This document shows, in pieces, positions 35,822 to 42,839 of a stretch of DNA of 64,000 nt. The position numbers were made by a program, and so were the translations under genes. Origin of the DNA: Glycomyces buryatensis. Its GTDB lineage: Bacteria; Actinomycetota; Actinomycetes; Mycobacteriales; Micromonosporaceae. The notes under the pieces are model-generated. The model made no database searches. It was not told the origin of the DNA and was given only the letters and a program-made list of their open reading frames with translations. Positions within the stretch are counted from its first letter, which is position 1. Each line of letters begins with the position of its first letter. The stretch is from assembly GCF_004912275.1 (NCBI RefSeq), contig NZ_STGY01000029.1, positions 63,259 to 127,258 on the forward strand, given 5' to 3'.

Positions 35822-37081
35822 TCAGTTGTCCGGGATGCCTTCGTTTTCGAGCGGGACCGGGTTGGCATCGACCGGGGTCACCTGGCCGGCGGTGACGTTG
35901 TACGTAGTGTCCACATAGTCCTGCACTCCGTCGTTCACGACGGCGATGCCGACGCTGTGGTAGGCGGCGTGGTCGTCTTCGCGGAATGAAAGCGGCACAA
36001 TGCCATTGCCGACCAGTTGCCCCGATTCCAGCGCTTCGATGAGCGACGCCCGGGTCGGCTCCTCGCCCGCGGCGGCGAGGGCCTCCGCGAACATGTAGCC
36101 CACGCTCATGCCGAAGACCGTATTGGCGGTGAACGGCGCGCCGTCGTTGTACTCGTCATTGATCTGCCCGAACAGCTCGACCCACTCGCTGTCGGGGCTG
36201 AACGGCAGGTAGTTCACGGTGACCAGGCCCTCCAGGAGCGGCGCGTTCTCCTCGCCCAGGTACTCCCGCAGCGTCGGATAGTCGCCGCCGGAAGAGGAGA
36301 CGTACCACTGCGGGAACCATTCGAGCTGCGCGGCCGTGCCGAGCGCGAGCGCGGTGAAGCCGTTGATGGTGGCGAGGATATTGACCTCGCAGTCGGCGGC
36401 CTGCATGAGGCCGAGCTGCCCGCTGATGTCCTCGTCACCGGTGGTGTAGTACTGGATTTCGACGATCTCGTTGCCGCCGATGACGGTCTCGACGCCCTCC
36501 AGCAGGCCCTCACCATAGTCGTCGTTCTGCGCGAGCACGCAGACCGCCGCGTCGGGCTGCTGCTCGACCGCGTACTGGGCCAGCGCGGCGCCTTCGGTCA
36601 CGTACTCGGCGTTGAAGCCGAAGGTGTTCGGGTAGACCTCCGGCTGGTTCCAGGTGCGGGAGCCGGAGGACACGAACAGGTCCGGCACGCCCTCCTCGTC
36701 CAGGTAGTCGAGCACCGCGGAGTGGGTGGGCGTCCCCAGCCCGTTGACGATGGCGAACACCTCGTCGTCGGCGACGAGGTCCTCCACCACCTGCTGGGTC
36801 TTGACGGGGTCGTACTCGTCGTCTTCGACCAGGTACTCAATGGTGCGGTCGTGGATGCCGCCGTTGGCGTTCACGTACTCGAAGTAGGCCGTGGTGGCGG
36901 CGGAGATCGAGGAGTATCCGGCTGCGGCCGGGCCGGTGAGCGGCTGATGGGTGCCGATGGTCACCGTCCCGTCCGTGACTCCGGGGGTGGGTTCCGGCTC
37001 GCCGGCGGTACAGGCCGTCAGCCCGAGTGCCGCGGTGGTCACCAGGGCTGCGACGGCCATCGTCCTAGAGCGGTCTTGCAT
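35822..37081 (-). CDS. Orphan branched-chain amino acid-type ABC solute-binding lipoprotein, 419 aa
   Basis: Extracellular ligand-binding protein of the Leu/Ile/Val-binding (Peripla_BP_6) type. The ATG at 37081 follows GAGGTG by six bases and begins a lipoprotein signal with the lipobox LGLTAC (Cys near residue 24). The mature part starts VTIGTHQPLTGPAAAGYSSI, as in LivK/AmiC-like proteins. No permease or ATPase gene is adjacent, so it either serves a transporter elsewhere or acts as a sensor. It is divergent from the MarR gene 254 bp away, which may regulate it. Substrate unknown. Confidence 0.9.
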   Translation of the reverse strand: MQDRSRTMAVAALVTTAALGLTACTAGEPEPTPGVTDGTVTIGTHQPLTGPAAAGYSSISAATTAYFEYVNANGGIHDRTIEYLVEDDEYDPVKTQQVVEDLVADDEVFAIVNGLGTPTHSAVLDYLDEEGVPDLFVSSGSRTWNQPEVYPNTFGFNAEYVTEGAALAQYAVEQQPDAAVCVLAQNDDYGEGLLEGVETVIGGNEIVEIQYYTTGDEDISGQLGLMQAADCEVNILATINGFTALALGTAAQLEWFPQWYVSSSGGDYPTLREYLGEENAPLLEGLVTVNYLPFSPDSEWVELFGQINDEYNDGAPFTANTVFGMSVGYMFAEALAAAGEEPTRASLIEALESGQLVGNGIVPLSFREDDHAAYHSVGIAVVNDGVQDYVDTTYNVTAGQVTPVDANPVPLENEGIPDN

Positions 37082-37335
37082 TCCGGTCACCTCATTGTGT
37101 CGGTCGAAGATCGAGAGACCGGTGCAGTCCGGGGGCGGTGCGACCAGTCCCTCCAGCCGGGCAATGGCCTCCGTGATGGCGACCGTGCCGCAGGGCGGGA
37201 GGGTTATGTTACCGCCAAGTTGCGTTATGCGGTTGCCTCGAAGCGGGTGCTCTTCATGATCAGGCCCCAGCCGGTCCGAAACCGCGCCCGCTTGACGCCG
37301 GGAGCACCTTGGCGCCCTTGGGAGCGTACGCCGCG

Positions 37336-37779
37336 ATGAAGCACGACGCCGAGCACCTGCACCATCTGCTCATGGACCTCGGCCGCACCGCCGAGTTCGC
37401 GCTGATGGATCAGCTCTTCCCCGGTCGGTCCCTCTCCATGTCGCAGCTGTTCGCGCTCCACGAGCTGGACCACCAGTCGGGGCTCTCGCAGCGCGAGCTG
37501 GCCGAGAACCTCGGCCTGGAGAAGAGCAGCGTCAGCCGCCTCGTCGCCGACCTGGAATCGGACGGCCTCCTGACCCGCGAACGCGACCCTGACAACCGGC
37601 GCCTCTACCGCCTGGAGATCACCGAGGCGGGTAGGGAAATCCACCGCAGCGCCGCCGACGTGCTCCATGGACGCTACGAACGCTGGGCCTCGGCAATGTC
37701 GCCGAAGGAGCGCGAGGGCCTGGCCGCGGGCCTCCCGGCACTCCTTCGGGCCATGCACGCCGACCGGGCGGAGAGCTGA
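37336..37779 (+). CDS. MarR-family transcriptional regulator, 147 aa
   Basis: Winged-helix dimer. Recognition helix and wing are visible in LSQRELAENLGLEKSSVSRLVADLESDGLL followed by RERDPDNRRLY, the conserved MarR wing. ATG 37336 follows GGGAGCG. The N-terminal helices (HHLLMDLGRTAEFALMDQL) form the dimer interface. It probably controls itself or the divergent binding-protein gene; the shared 254-bp region contains two GTTATG repeats near 37205 and 37225 that could belong to the site. Ligand unknown. Confidence 0.9.
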   Translation: MKHDAEHLHHLLMDLGRTAEFALMDQLFPGRSLSMSQLFALHELDHQSGLSQRELAENLGLEKSSVSRLVADLESDGLLTRERDPDNRRLYRLEITEAGREIHRSAADVLHGRYERWASAMSPKEREGLAAGLPALLRAMHADRAES

Positions 37780-37849
37780 GCCTCCGCATATTCCCTTTGG
37801 CGCGGTTGCGGTTCGGTTGTAAGCTCACCGCGGATACGAAGGAGACCCC

Positions 37850-38584
37850 GTGACGAAGCTGAACCAGATCATCGCGATCGAGAAGAGCGTCAAGAACAAG
37901 GCCGCCAAGTCGCTCGGCGATGCCGGGCGCGAGCTGAACAAGGCGCCGCTGCTCTCGGGGATCTCGCGCAACTACCAGCCCAAGGACGAGGAGGGCGAGC
38001 AGCTGCCGCCCGAGTCCACCAAGGTGAAGCGCCGCGTCGAGGATCAGCTCAGCGAGGTCGCCGACTCGATGACCCGCCTGTTCGACGTCGTCGCGACCAA
38101 GGACCGCTCGAACGCCCTGGCGACCGCCGATGTCACCGTCGACGGCGAGGTGCTACTCGAGGACGTGCCCGTCACGTACCTGCTCTTCCTGGAGAAGCAG
38201 CTGGCGGAGCTCCAGACCTTCGTCAAGGGCCTCCCGGTGCTGGACGAGGGCGAGTCGTGGTTCTTCAACGAGTCCGCCAACTGCTTCGCAACCGAGCCGG
38301 TGAAGACGGTGCGCACCAAGAAGGTTCCGCGCAACCACGTCAAGGCCGAGGCTACCGAGGAGCACCCGGCGCAGGTCGAGGTCTACTACGAGGACATCCC
38401 CGTGGGTTACTGGACCACGATCAAGTTCTCGGGTTCGGCGCCCGCCAAGCGAGTGGCGACCCTGACCGCCCGGCTGGAGAAGCTCCAGCACGCGGTCAAG
38501 TTCGCCCGCGAGGAGGCCAATGGCGCCGAGGTGGTGGACCAGCAGGTCGGAGCGAAGGTCTTCGACTACCTGCTGGGCGACTAG
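37850..38584 (+). CDS. DUF7873-type conserved protein, 244 aa
   Basis: Starts with GTG 37850 after a strong AAGGAGA. Distinctive blocks are KLNQIIAIEKSVKNKAAKSL, SGISRNYQPKDEEGEQLPPE, PVTYLLFLEKQLAELQTFV, a VRTKKVPRNHVKAEATEEHP segment and YEDIPVGYWTTIKFSG. I recall this as an actinobacterial family labelled DUF7873, without known function. It is soluble, charged, with helical ends. It stops 49 bp before the first Y-RNA-like element, same strand, so it may be co-transcribed with the RNA cluster. That neighbourhood suggests an RNA-linked role, which is inference. Confidence 0.8.
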   Translation: MTKLNQIIAIEKSVKNKAAKSLGDAGRELNKAPLLSGISRNYQPKDEEGEQLPPESTKVKRRVEDQLSEVADSMTRLFDVVATKDRSNALATADVTVDGEVLLEDVPVTYLLFLEKQLAELQTFVKGLPVLDEGESWFFNESANCFATEPVKTVRTKKVPRNHVKAEATEEHPAQVEVYYEDIPVGYWTTIKFSGSAPAKRVATLTARLEKLQHAVKFAREEANGAEVVDQQVGAKVFDYLLGD

Positions 38585-38633
38585 AGTTTGGAAACCTCCT
38601 GCTTTGAGCGGCAGGGGTGCGCGAAAGCGCAAA

Positions 38634-38766
38634 GCTGAAACTGAGATTCAGTCTTAAACCTCGCGGTAGAGATGGGGGTTCGAGTCCCTCCCGCCCCACC
38701 TTCGGGGCGGTGGCCCAAATGGTAGAGGCAAGCCGCATAATCTGAGACTCTCGCTCTAGATTCAGC
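38634..38766 (+). ncRNA. Y RNA-like element 1 with permuted tRNA module
   Basis: The order of tRNA parts is circularly permuted. Anticodon-stem 3' strand GCGGT (38663-38667) and a six-base variable loop come first. Next are the T-arm (stem GGGGG/CCCTC, loop TTCGAGT) and acceptor 3' strand CCGCCCC (38691-38697), then the linker ACCTTC, acceptor 5' strand GGGGCGG (38704-38710), a D-arm with TGGTA, and anticodon-stem 5' strand GCCGC (38732-38736). Outside this core the flanks pair as a long bulged stem: TTA/TAA, TTCAG/CTGAG, GAGA/TCTC and GCTGAA (38634)/TTCAGC (38766). A capped acceptor stem plus a long closing stem is the YrlA-type Y RNA layout. Confidence 0.75.
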
Positions 38767-38770
38767 ATTC

Positions 38771-38933
38771 GCCACGTCGCGCGAGACCGCGAGTAGCGCC
38801 TAATTGGACATCGAAGTTGGGGGTTCGAATCCCTCCCGCCCCACCACAAGGGGCGGTAGCTCCAATGGTAGAGCGCGATGCTGTTAGTAGCTTCAAGGGC
38901 CTACCGGAAGGTCCGCAGCGGCGAACATGTGGC
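38771..38933 (+). ncRNA. Y RNA-like element 2 with permuted tRNA module
   Basis: Same permuted order with an almost perfect core: CATCG (38809-38813), variable loop AAGTT, T-arm GGGGG/TTCGAAT/CCCTC, CCGCCCC (38836-38842), linker ACCACAA, GGGGCGG (38850-38856), TA, D-arm GCTC/CAATGGTA/GAGC, G26-like, CGATG (38876-38880), which pairs exactly with CATCG. The stem continues as CTAAT/GTTAG, AGC/GCT, GACC/GGTC, CGTCGC/GCGGCG and GCCA/TGGC out to 38771 and 38933, with internal loops. The anticodon position is split by the stem, so it cannot decode unless processed. Acceptor and T-arm sequences are nearly identical to element 1, which indicates duplication. Confidence 0.78.
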
Positions 38934-38938
38934 ACATG

Positions 38939-38972
38939 GCGGCCCGGGATAGAGGTCAACTACCCGGGCCGC
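38939..38972. repeat. GC-rich inverted repeat after the second Y RNA-like element
   Basis: GCGGCCCGGG and CCCGGGCCGC form a perfect 10-bp stem, with TAG/CTA pairing inside the 14-base loop. It lacks a U-tract. It may be a terminator or a processing structure separating the Y-like RNAs from the downstream tRNA pair. Its CCCGGG core recurs in the acceptor stem of the next tRNA-like gene. Confidence 0.5.
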
Positions 38973-39013
38973 ACCTATTCCCATGGCGGGCATCGAATAC
39001 GATGCCGAGCAAT

Positions 39014-39091
39014 GCCCGGGTGTAGCGCAGTGGCAGTCGCGCCCTTATTGCATGAGGAGAGGACGCCGGTTCGATTCCGGCCACCCGGGCA
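39014..39091 (+). tRNA. Aberrant tRNA-like gene, anticodon unclear (possibly TGC)
   Basis: Conventional 5'-to-3' order: acceptor CCGGGTG (39016), TA, D-arm GCGCAGTGGCAGTCGC, anticodon hairpin CCTT-ATTGCAT-GAGG, GAGGAC, T-arm GCCGG/TTCGATT/CCGGC and CACCCGG. Pairing continues two bases beyond the normal stem (GC/GC), giving nine base pairs and leaving no free NCCA end. The anticodon region can also close as a six-pair stem with a TGC triloop. D- and T-arms are nearly identical to the tRNA-Cys next door, so it is a diverged copy. Charging is doubtful. Confidence 0.5.
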
Positions 39092-39098
39092 GGCTCCA

Positions 39099-39174
39099 GG
39101 TCCTGTAGCGCAGAGGCAGACGCGCCGACCTGCAGAGTCGGAGGACGCCGGTTCGATTCCGGCCGGGACCACCA
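39099..39174 (+). tRNA. tRNA-Cys (GCA) with encoded CCA and atypical discriminator base
   Basis: Full cloverleaf: acceptor GGTCCTG/CGGGACC (one G-T), TA, D-stem GCG/CGC, anticodon stem CCGAC/GTCGG with loop CTGCAGA (anticodon GCA at 39132-39134), AGGAC, T-arm GCCGG/TTCGATT/CCGGC, then ACCA. U33 and a purine at 37 are present. The discriminator is A, whereas bacterial tRNA-Cys normally has U73, so recognition by the normal cysteinyl-tRNA synthetase may be poor. It is probably an accessory tRNA in addition to a standard one elsewhere. Confidence 0.8.
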
Positions 39175-39192
39175 CTACCCGAGGCGGAGGCG

Positions 39193-40527
39193 ATGGACGA
39201 ACCGACCGAATCCGAACTTGCGGCCTTTCACGCCACCGTCGGCAGACTCAAGGCACTCCCGTCCGACCACCCGGTCCGGGTCCGCGCCGAACACGTCGCC
39301 GCGTCCTTCGCCCGCGACGGGCAACGAAGCCGCCGCAAAGCTCGAGACCGGGCCCGTGCCGCCGATGACTCGGATCTCATCTCCCACACCGCCACCGGGG
39401 CCACCGCGCGTGAACCGGACACCGCCCTGACGGCCGACGGCACCCCAGGCGTCTACTCCCGACCCCGCCGCTGCTACGTCTGCAAGACGTCGTACCGGCA
39501 GACCGACGCCTTCTACCATCTGCTCTGCCCCGGGTGCGCCGCCGACAACGCCGCCCGCCGCACCGCCGGCACCGACCTCGGCGGCCGCCGCGTCCTGCTC
39601 ACCGGCGGGCGCGTCAAGATCGGGTACGAACTCGCGCTCATGCTCCTCCGCGACGGCGCCGACCTCACCGTCACGACCCGCTTCCCCGCCGATGCCCTGC
39701 GGCGCTTCGCAGCCGCCCCCGGCCACGACGAATGGGCGCACCGCCTCCACGTCGTCGGCATCGACCTGCGCGACCCGAGGCAGGTGATCGGCCTCGCCGG
39801 TCGACTCCTCGATGAGGGCCGCCCGCTCGACGCCCTCGTCAACAATGCCGCCCAGACCTTGCGCAGACCGCCCCACGCCTACGCCGCCCTCGCAGCCGCG
39901 GAACGGTCGGCATTGGACGGCCCGCGAACCCCTGCCGGGCCATGGCTCGCGCCCGGATACCAGGTTGGCGAGGCACTGCCCGCGATCGCGCTCGACACCA
40001 TCGTCCCCGCCGTTGACGCTTCAGGGCTGCTGCCGGATCTCTCGGCCGAGAACTCCTGGTCGGCCGTCCTCGGCGGCCTCGACGCCGCCGAGACTCTGGA
40101 GGCCTACCTCGTGAACGCCTTCGCGCCGACCCTGCTGTGCGACCGGCTCCTGCCGCTGCTGCTCGCCTCGCCGCACCCGCGCCGGTACATCGTGAACGTC
40201 TCGGCCGTCGAAGGCCGCTTCGCGGTGCGCCACAAGACCTCCCGGCACCCGCACACCAATATGGCCAAGGCCGCGCTGAACATGCTCACCCGCACCAGCG
40301 GGCCCGCGCTGGCCGAACGCGGCGTCTACATGTGCGCCGTGGACACCGGCTGGATCACCGACGAGAACCCCGCCCCGGTCAAGGCCCGTTCCGCCGAACG
40401 AGGTTTCAGGACCCCGCTCGACGTGGTCGACGGCGCGGCCCGCGTCTACGACCCGATCGTGCGCGGAGAAGCCGGAGATCCCGTCGCCGGAGTATTCCTC
40501 AAGGACTACCGGGAGGCCGAATGGTGA
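39193..40527 (+). CDS. Zinc-ribbon/short-chain-dehydrogenase fusion protein, 444 aa
   Basis: N-terminal ~85 residues are charged and disordered-like. Residues ~94-116 form a zinc ribbon (CYVCKTSYRQ, then CPGC). From ~130 comes an SDR domain: TGGRVKIGYELALMLL (cofactor loop with Lys), VNNAAQT, and VNVSAVEGRF with the Ser. The YxxxK position reads HPHTNMAKAALNML, so Lys is kept but Tyr is Thr; this motif appears conserved in the subfamily, as I recall it. ATG 39193 follows GGCGGAGG, 19 bp after the tRNA-Cys. The LRR gene overlaps its end by seven bases. Function unknown; an RNA- or NAD-linked role is inferred from context. Confidence 0.82.
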   Translation: MDEPTESELAAFHATVGRLKALPSDHPVRVRAEHVAASFARDGQRSRRKARDRARAADDSDLISHTATGATAREPDTALTADGTPGVYSRPRRCYVCKTSYRQTDAFYHLLCPGCAADNAARRTAGTDLGGRRVLLTGGRVKIGYELALMLLRDGADLTVTTRFPADALRRFAAAPGHDEWAHRLHVVGIDLRDPRQVIGLAGRLLDEGRPLDALVNNAAQTLRRPPHAYAALAAAERSALDGPRTPAGPWLAPGYQVGEALPAIALDTIVPAVDASGLLPDLSAENSWSAVLGGLDAAETLEAYLVNAFAPTLLCDRLLPLLLASPHPRRYIVNVSAVEGRFAVRHKTSRHPHTNMAKAALNMLTRTSGPALAERGVYMCAVDTGWITDENPAPVKARSAERGFRTPLDVVDGAARVYDPIVRGEAGDPVAGVFLKDYREAEW

Positions 40528-41714
40528 ACGGATTCGCGGGAATCGACCCGCTCTCGCCCCGACCGGCGGCCGACCTCGCCGACCTCATCCGCTGGCTGTC
40601 GACTGGGGAACGCGCCGATCGGCGGCTCGACTTCACCGCCGGGACCGCCATGCCCGACGGGCGCCTGGACCTGTGCAAGCAGGCGCTCGGCCCCCGCGGA
40701 GCCGCCGAGGTAACCGCCGCCCTCCACCCGGGAACGACCCCGCACCTCCTCCTCGGCACCGACGGCCTCGGCGACGCGGGGGCCGTCGCCGTCGCGGCCG
40801 GCGCCTCCGAATCCCGGGTCGAAACGCTCTATCTGGGCTGCAATGGGATCACGGCCGCGGGCGCCTGCGGCATCGCCGACAACCTGCGAGCCTCGCCGCA
40901 GATCCTCGCCGGGCTGTGGCTCAAACGCAACCCGCTCGGCAATGCCGGTGCCATCGCCGCCGCCGAATGCGCGGCGCAGTCGCCGACCCTACGCACCCTC
41001 GACCTCACGCAGACCGGCATCGAAACCGATGCGGCCGCGCCGCTCGCCGCCGCCGTCATCACCGCCGCGCGCCACGGTCGCGGACTCGAACGTCTCTACC
41101 TGGGCGGCAACCCCCTCGGCCCGACCGGCGCCGACGCGATCGCGCTCATCGTCGGGTCCGGTGCGGTCGGCGAGCTATACGTCTCGGCGGCGCAGTTCGG
41201 CGACAGCGGTGCCCACGCCATCGCCACAGCGCTCGAAGGCGCACCACACGGTCGACTCAAACGACTCTCGGTGGCGAGCAACGGCATCGGACCCGAAGCC
41301 ATCGCCCGGGTCACGGCGGCCGCAGCGGCGGCCGGGGTGGAAGTGCTCGACTTCGGGCGCGTCAAGGCCGCCGGGGTTCTGGGCGCGGCGGACAACCGAC
41401 TCGACGCAGCCGCCGCCGATCGCGTCGGCGCGGCCCTCGCGAGCGGACCGCACCGATTGACGCACCTCGTCCTCTCCGACACGGGCCTGGACAGCCGCGC
41501 CGCACACCGCCTCCTCGACCACGCTGAACGGGCCGCGGTCCCGACCCGCTACCTGCTCGGCAAGGGCATCGCGACCTCGATCCGCAAGCGACTCAACGCC
41601 TTGAGCGCCGACCTGCCGGATCGTCCGGAGCCGGCACCGGACGTGTCCGCCATCCGCAGCGTCCACCGCACGGCGACACCGAGACGAAGCGCTGTTTCGA
41701 ACCCACCGGAATAG
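40521..41714 (+). CDS. Leucine-rich-repeat protein, ribonuclease-inhibitor type, 397 aa
   Basis: Starts at ATG 40521 inside the last codons of the SDR fusion, so the two are coupled. From residue ~85 it has repeats of about 28-35 residues with the RI-type pattern: VETLYLGCNGITAAGACGIA, LAGLWLKRNPLGNAGAIAAA, LRTLDLTQTGIETDAAAPLA, LERLYLGGNPLGPTGADAIA, LKRLSVASNGIGPEAIARV and LTHLVLSDTGLDSRAAHRLL. No signal peptide is seen, so it is cytosolic. The horseshoe would bind a protein or RNA partner, plausibly the SDR fusion. The C-terminal ~60 residues are basic and probably disordered. Confidence 0.85.
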   Translation: MVNGFAGIDPLSPRPAADLADLIRWLSTGERADRRLDFTAGTAMPDGRLDLCKQALGPRGAAEVTAALHPGTTPHLLLGTDGLGDAGAVAVAAGASESRVETLYLGCNGITAAGACGIADNLRASPQILAGLWLKRNPLGNAGAIAAAECAAQSPTLRTLDLTQTGIETDAAAPLAAAVITAARHGRGLERLYLGGNPLGPTGADAIALIVGSGAVGELYVSAAQFGDSGAHAIATALEGAPHGRLKRLSVASNGIGPEAIARVTAAAAAAGVEVLDFGRVKAAGVLGAADNRLDAAAADRVGAALASGPHRLTHLVLSDTGLDSRAAHRLLDHAERAAVPTRYLLGKGIATSIRKRLNALSADLPDRPEPAPDVSAIRSVHRTATPRRSAVSNPPE

Positions 41715-41744
41715 CGGTGCGGACTCCGCCGACTCAAGGTCGAT

Positions 41745-42041
41745 TCAGCCGTTGCAGTCTCGGAACATCTGTTCCTTTCTTCTCCAGAGGTCAATGGCGT
41801 GGTTGAGGACTGCGCCGGTGCGGGCCGGGTCGTCCTGGTTCAGCCAGGCGAGACCCGTTGGGGCGGCTACCAGGCGAGGTAGGCCGTCGAGGTGGGTCAC
41901 CCGCCCGAGGAGCGGGTTCTCGGTCTCGGCGAAGGTGACCCGGAGGCAGGGCTGGTGCCAGACCCAGGCGAAGCAGAGCTCGAAGTCGTCGACTTCGGTG
42001 GTGCCGATGAGCGGGTACTTGTCGATGAAGCGGAGGCTCAT
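41745..42041 (-). CDS. Hypothetical protein, 98 aa
   Basis: Last of three tiny overlapping genes. ATG 42041 overlaps the stop of the previous gene (ATGA). Contains RFIDKYPLIGTTEVDDFELC and LPRLVAAPTGLAWLNQDDPA, and ends with a Trp-rich helix (AIDLWRRKEQMF). Codon use is normal. No family is recognised; similar small proteins occur in actinobacterial accessory regions. Confidence 0.6.
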   Translation of the reverse strand: MSLRFIDKYPLIGTTEVDDFELCFAWVWHQPCLRVTFAETENPLLGRVTHLDGLPRLVAAPTGLAWLNQDDPARTGAVLNHAIDLWRRKEQMFRDCNG

Positions 42042-42316
42042 CCGTCGACCTCCGCTTCTTGCTGGGCCGCATGGAAGCAGATTTGGGCGGCGTGCTCCTT
42101 GGCGGTGCGGCGGAGTGCGGCGGGCCATTCGGCGCGGTAGAGGTGGAGGCGGGCGAAGGGGGAGCCGATCCGGTTGATGTAGCCGAGGTCGACGGCCGGT
42201 TCGGGTGCGATGCGGCGCAGGCGGACCGAGGTGGTGGAGCCGCCGGCGAGTTGGTAGACCTCGATGCGGCGGTGTTCGAGGGTGAAGCGGCCCAGGACGA
42301 TGCGTTCGGGGTTCAT
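42038..42316 (-). CDS. Hypothetical protein, 92 aa
   Basis: Middle gene of the three. ATG 42316 overlaps the stop of the first gene and its own stop overlaps the third (ATGA at both ends). Contains IVLGRFTLEHRRIEVYQLAG and INRIGSPFARLHLYRAEWPA. No domain is recognised. The tight coupling suggests that the three products act together. Confidence 0.6.
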   Translation of the reverse strand: MNPERIVLGRFTLEHRRIEVYQLAGGSTTSVRLRRIAPEPAVDLGYINRIGSPFARLHLYRAEWPAALRRTAKEHAAQICFHAAQQEAEVDG

Positions 42317-42564
42317 GCGGCACCGCCCCAGGAGAATCCGATGAGCGTCGACAGGACGTCGCGAAGCGAGTCGGAGCCGATCCGGGAGGCCAGGAGTTTG
42401 ACGGCGCTGCGGCGGCGCGGGCAGCCGTGGGCGCCCCACTTGTGGTTGCACCACTCGCAGCGCAGGCGGCCGAGGCCGAACCAGGTGCGGTAGGGCTTGT
42501 GGAGTTCGAGGTCGATTTTGACCGAGGCGGGAACCGGGTCATGGCGTACGCTGAACGAGACCAC
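42313..42564 (-). CDS. Small putative zinc-binding protein, 83 aa
   Basis: First gene of the trio, GTG start at 42564. The central block LRCEWCNHKWGAHGCPRR has Cys and His residues that could bind zinc (CxxC...H...C). The C-terminus is LRDVLSTLIGFSWGGAA. The function is unknown. A palindrome at 42662-42676 in the AT-rich upstream region may control the operon. Confidence 0.6.
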   Translation of the reverse strand: MVSFSVRHDPVPASVKIDLELHKPYRTWFGLGRLRCEWCNHKWGAHGCPRRRSAVKLLASRIGSDSLRDVLSTLIGFSWGGAA

Positions 42565-42661
42565 GGGAGTATTCCTCTCTGGTTTCTAGGGGCGGGCCGC
42601 CGAACTTTCTGCCAAGATCGGGACGGCGGCCCGCGATTACTATTCAGTTGGATTTGAAGGA

Positions 42662-42676
42662 CGCGTGATACACGCG
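42662..42676. promoter_or_regulatory. Inverted repeat upstream of the three-gene operon
   Basis: CGCGTGATACACGCG is a perfect inverted repeat (six-base arms, ATA centre), and a related half-site CGCGTGAT recurs near 42702. It lies in a locally AT-rich promoter region about 100 bp before the GTG at 42564, which suggests an operator for a dimeric repressor. Confidence 0.45.
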
Positions 42677-42839
42677 TGCTGAAACCTTTACACATCAAAA
42701 TCGCGTGATCAACCTGCGACACGCCTCTGCAACAAAAGTGTCTAGTTCGGGCAGACCTCTTACGGCGCCTCGCTGGCCTTATCCCCCAATGCGACTCGCG
42801 TCACCCCCGGCTATCGCCGTTTCCTGGGACGCCGGAGGA

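Noticed and set aside
38704-38846. A single 143-base tRNA with an intron, using GGGGCGG at 38704 and CCGCCCC at 38836
   Set aside because: The ends pair and look like a tRNA, but no anticodon stem closes in this order. The permuted reading pairs every stem for both elements and also uses the otherwise orphan halves on each side.
38817-39368. Open frame across the tRNA/Y-RNA cluster
   Set aside because: Its peptide (for example SIPAGTTTT and GVRIPPAPP) is the typical false translation of tRNA T-arms and CCA ends.
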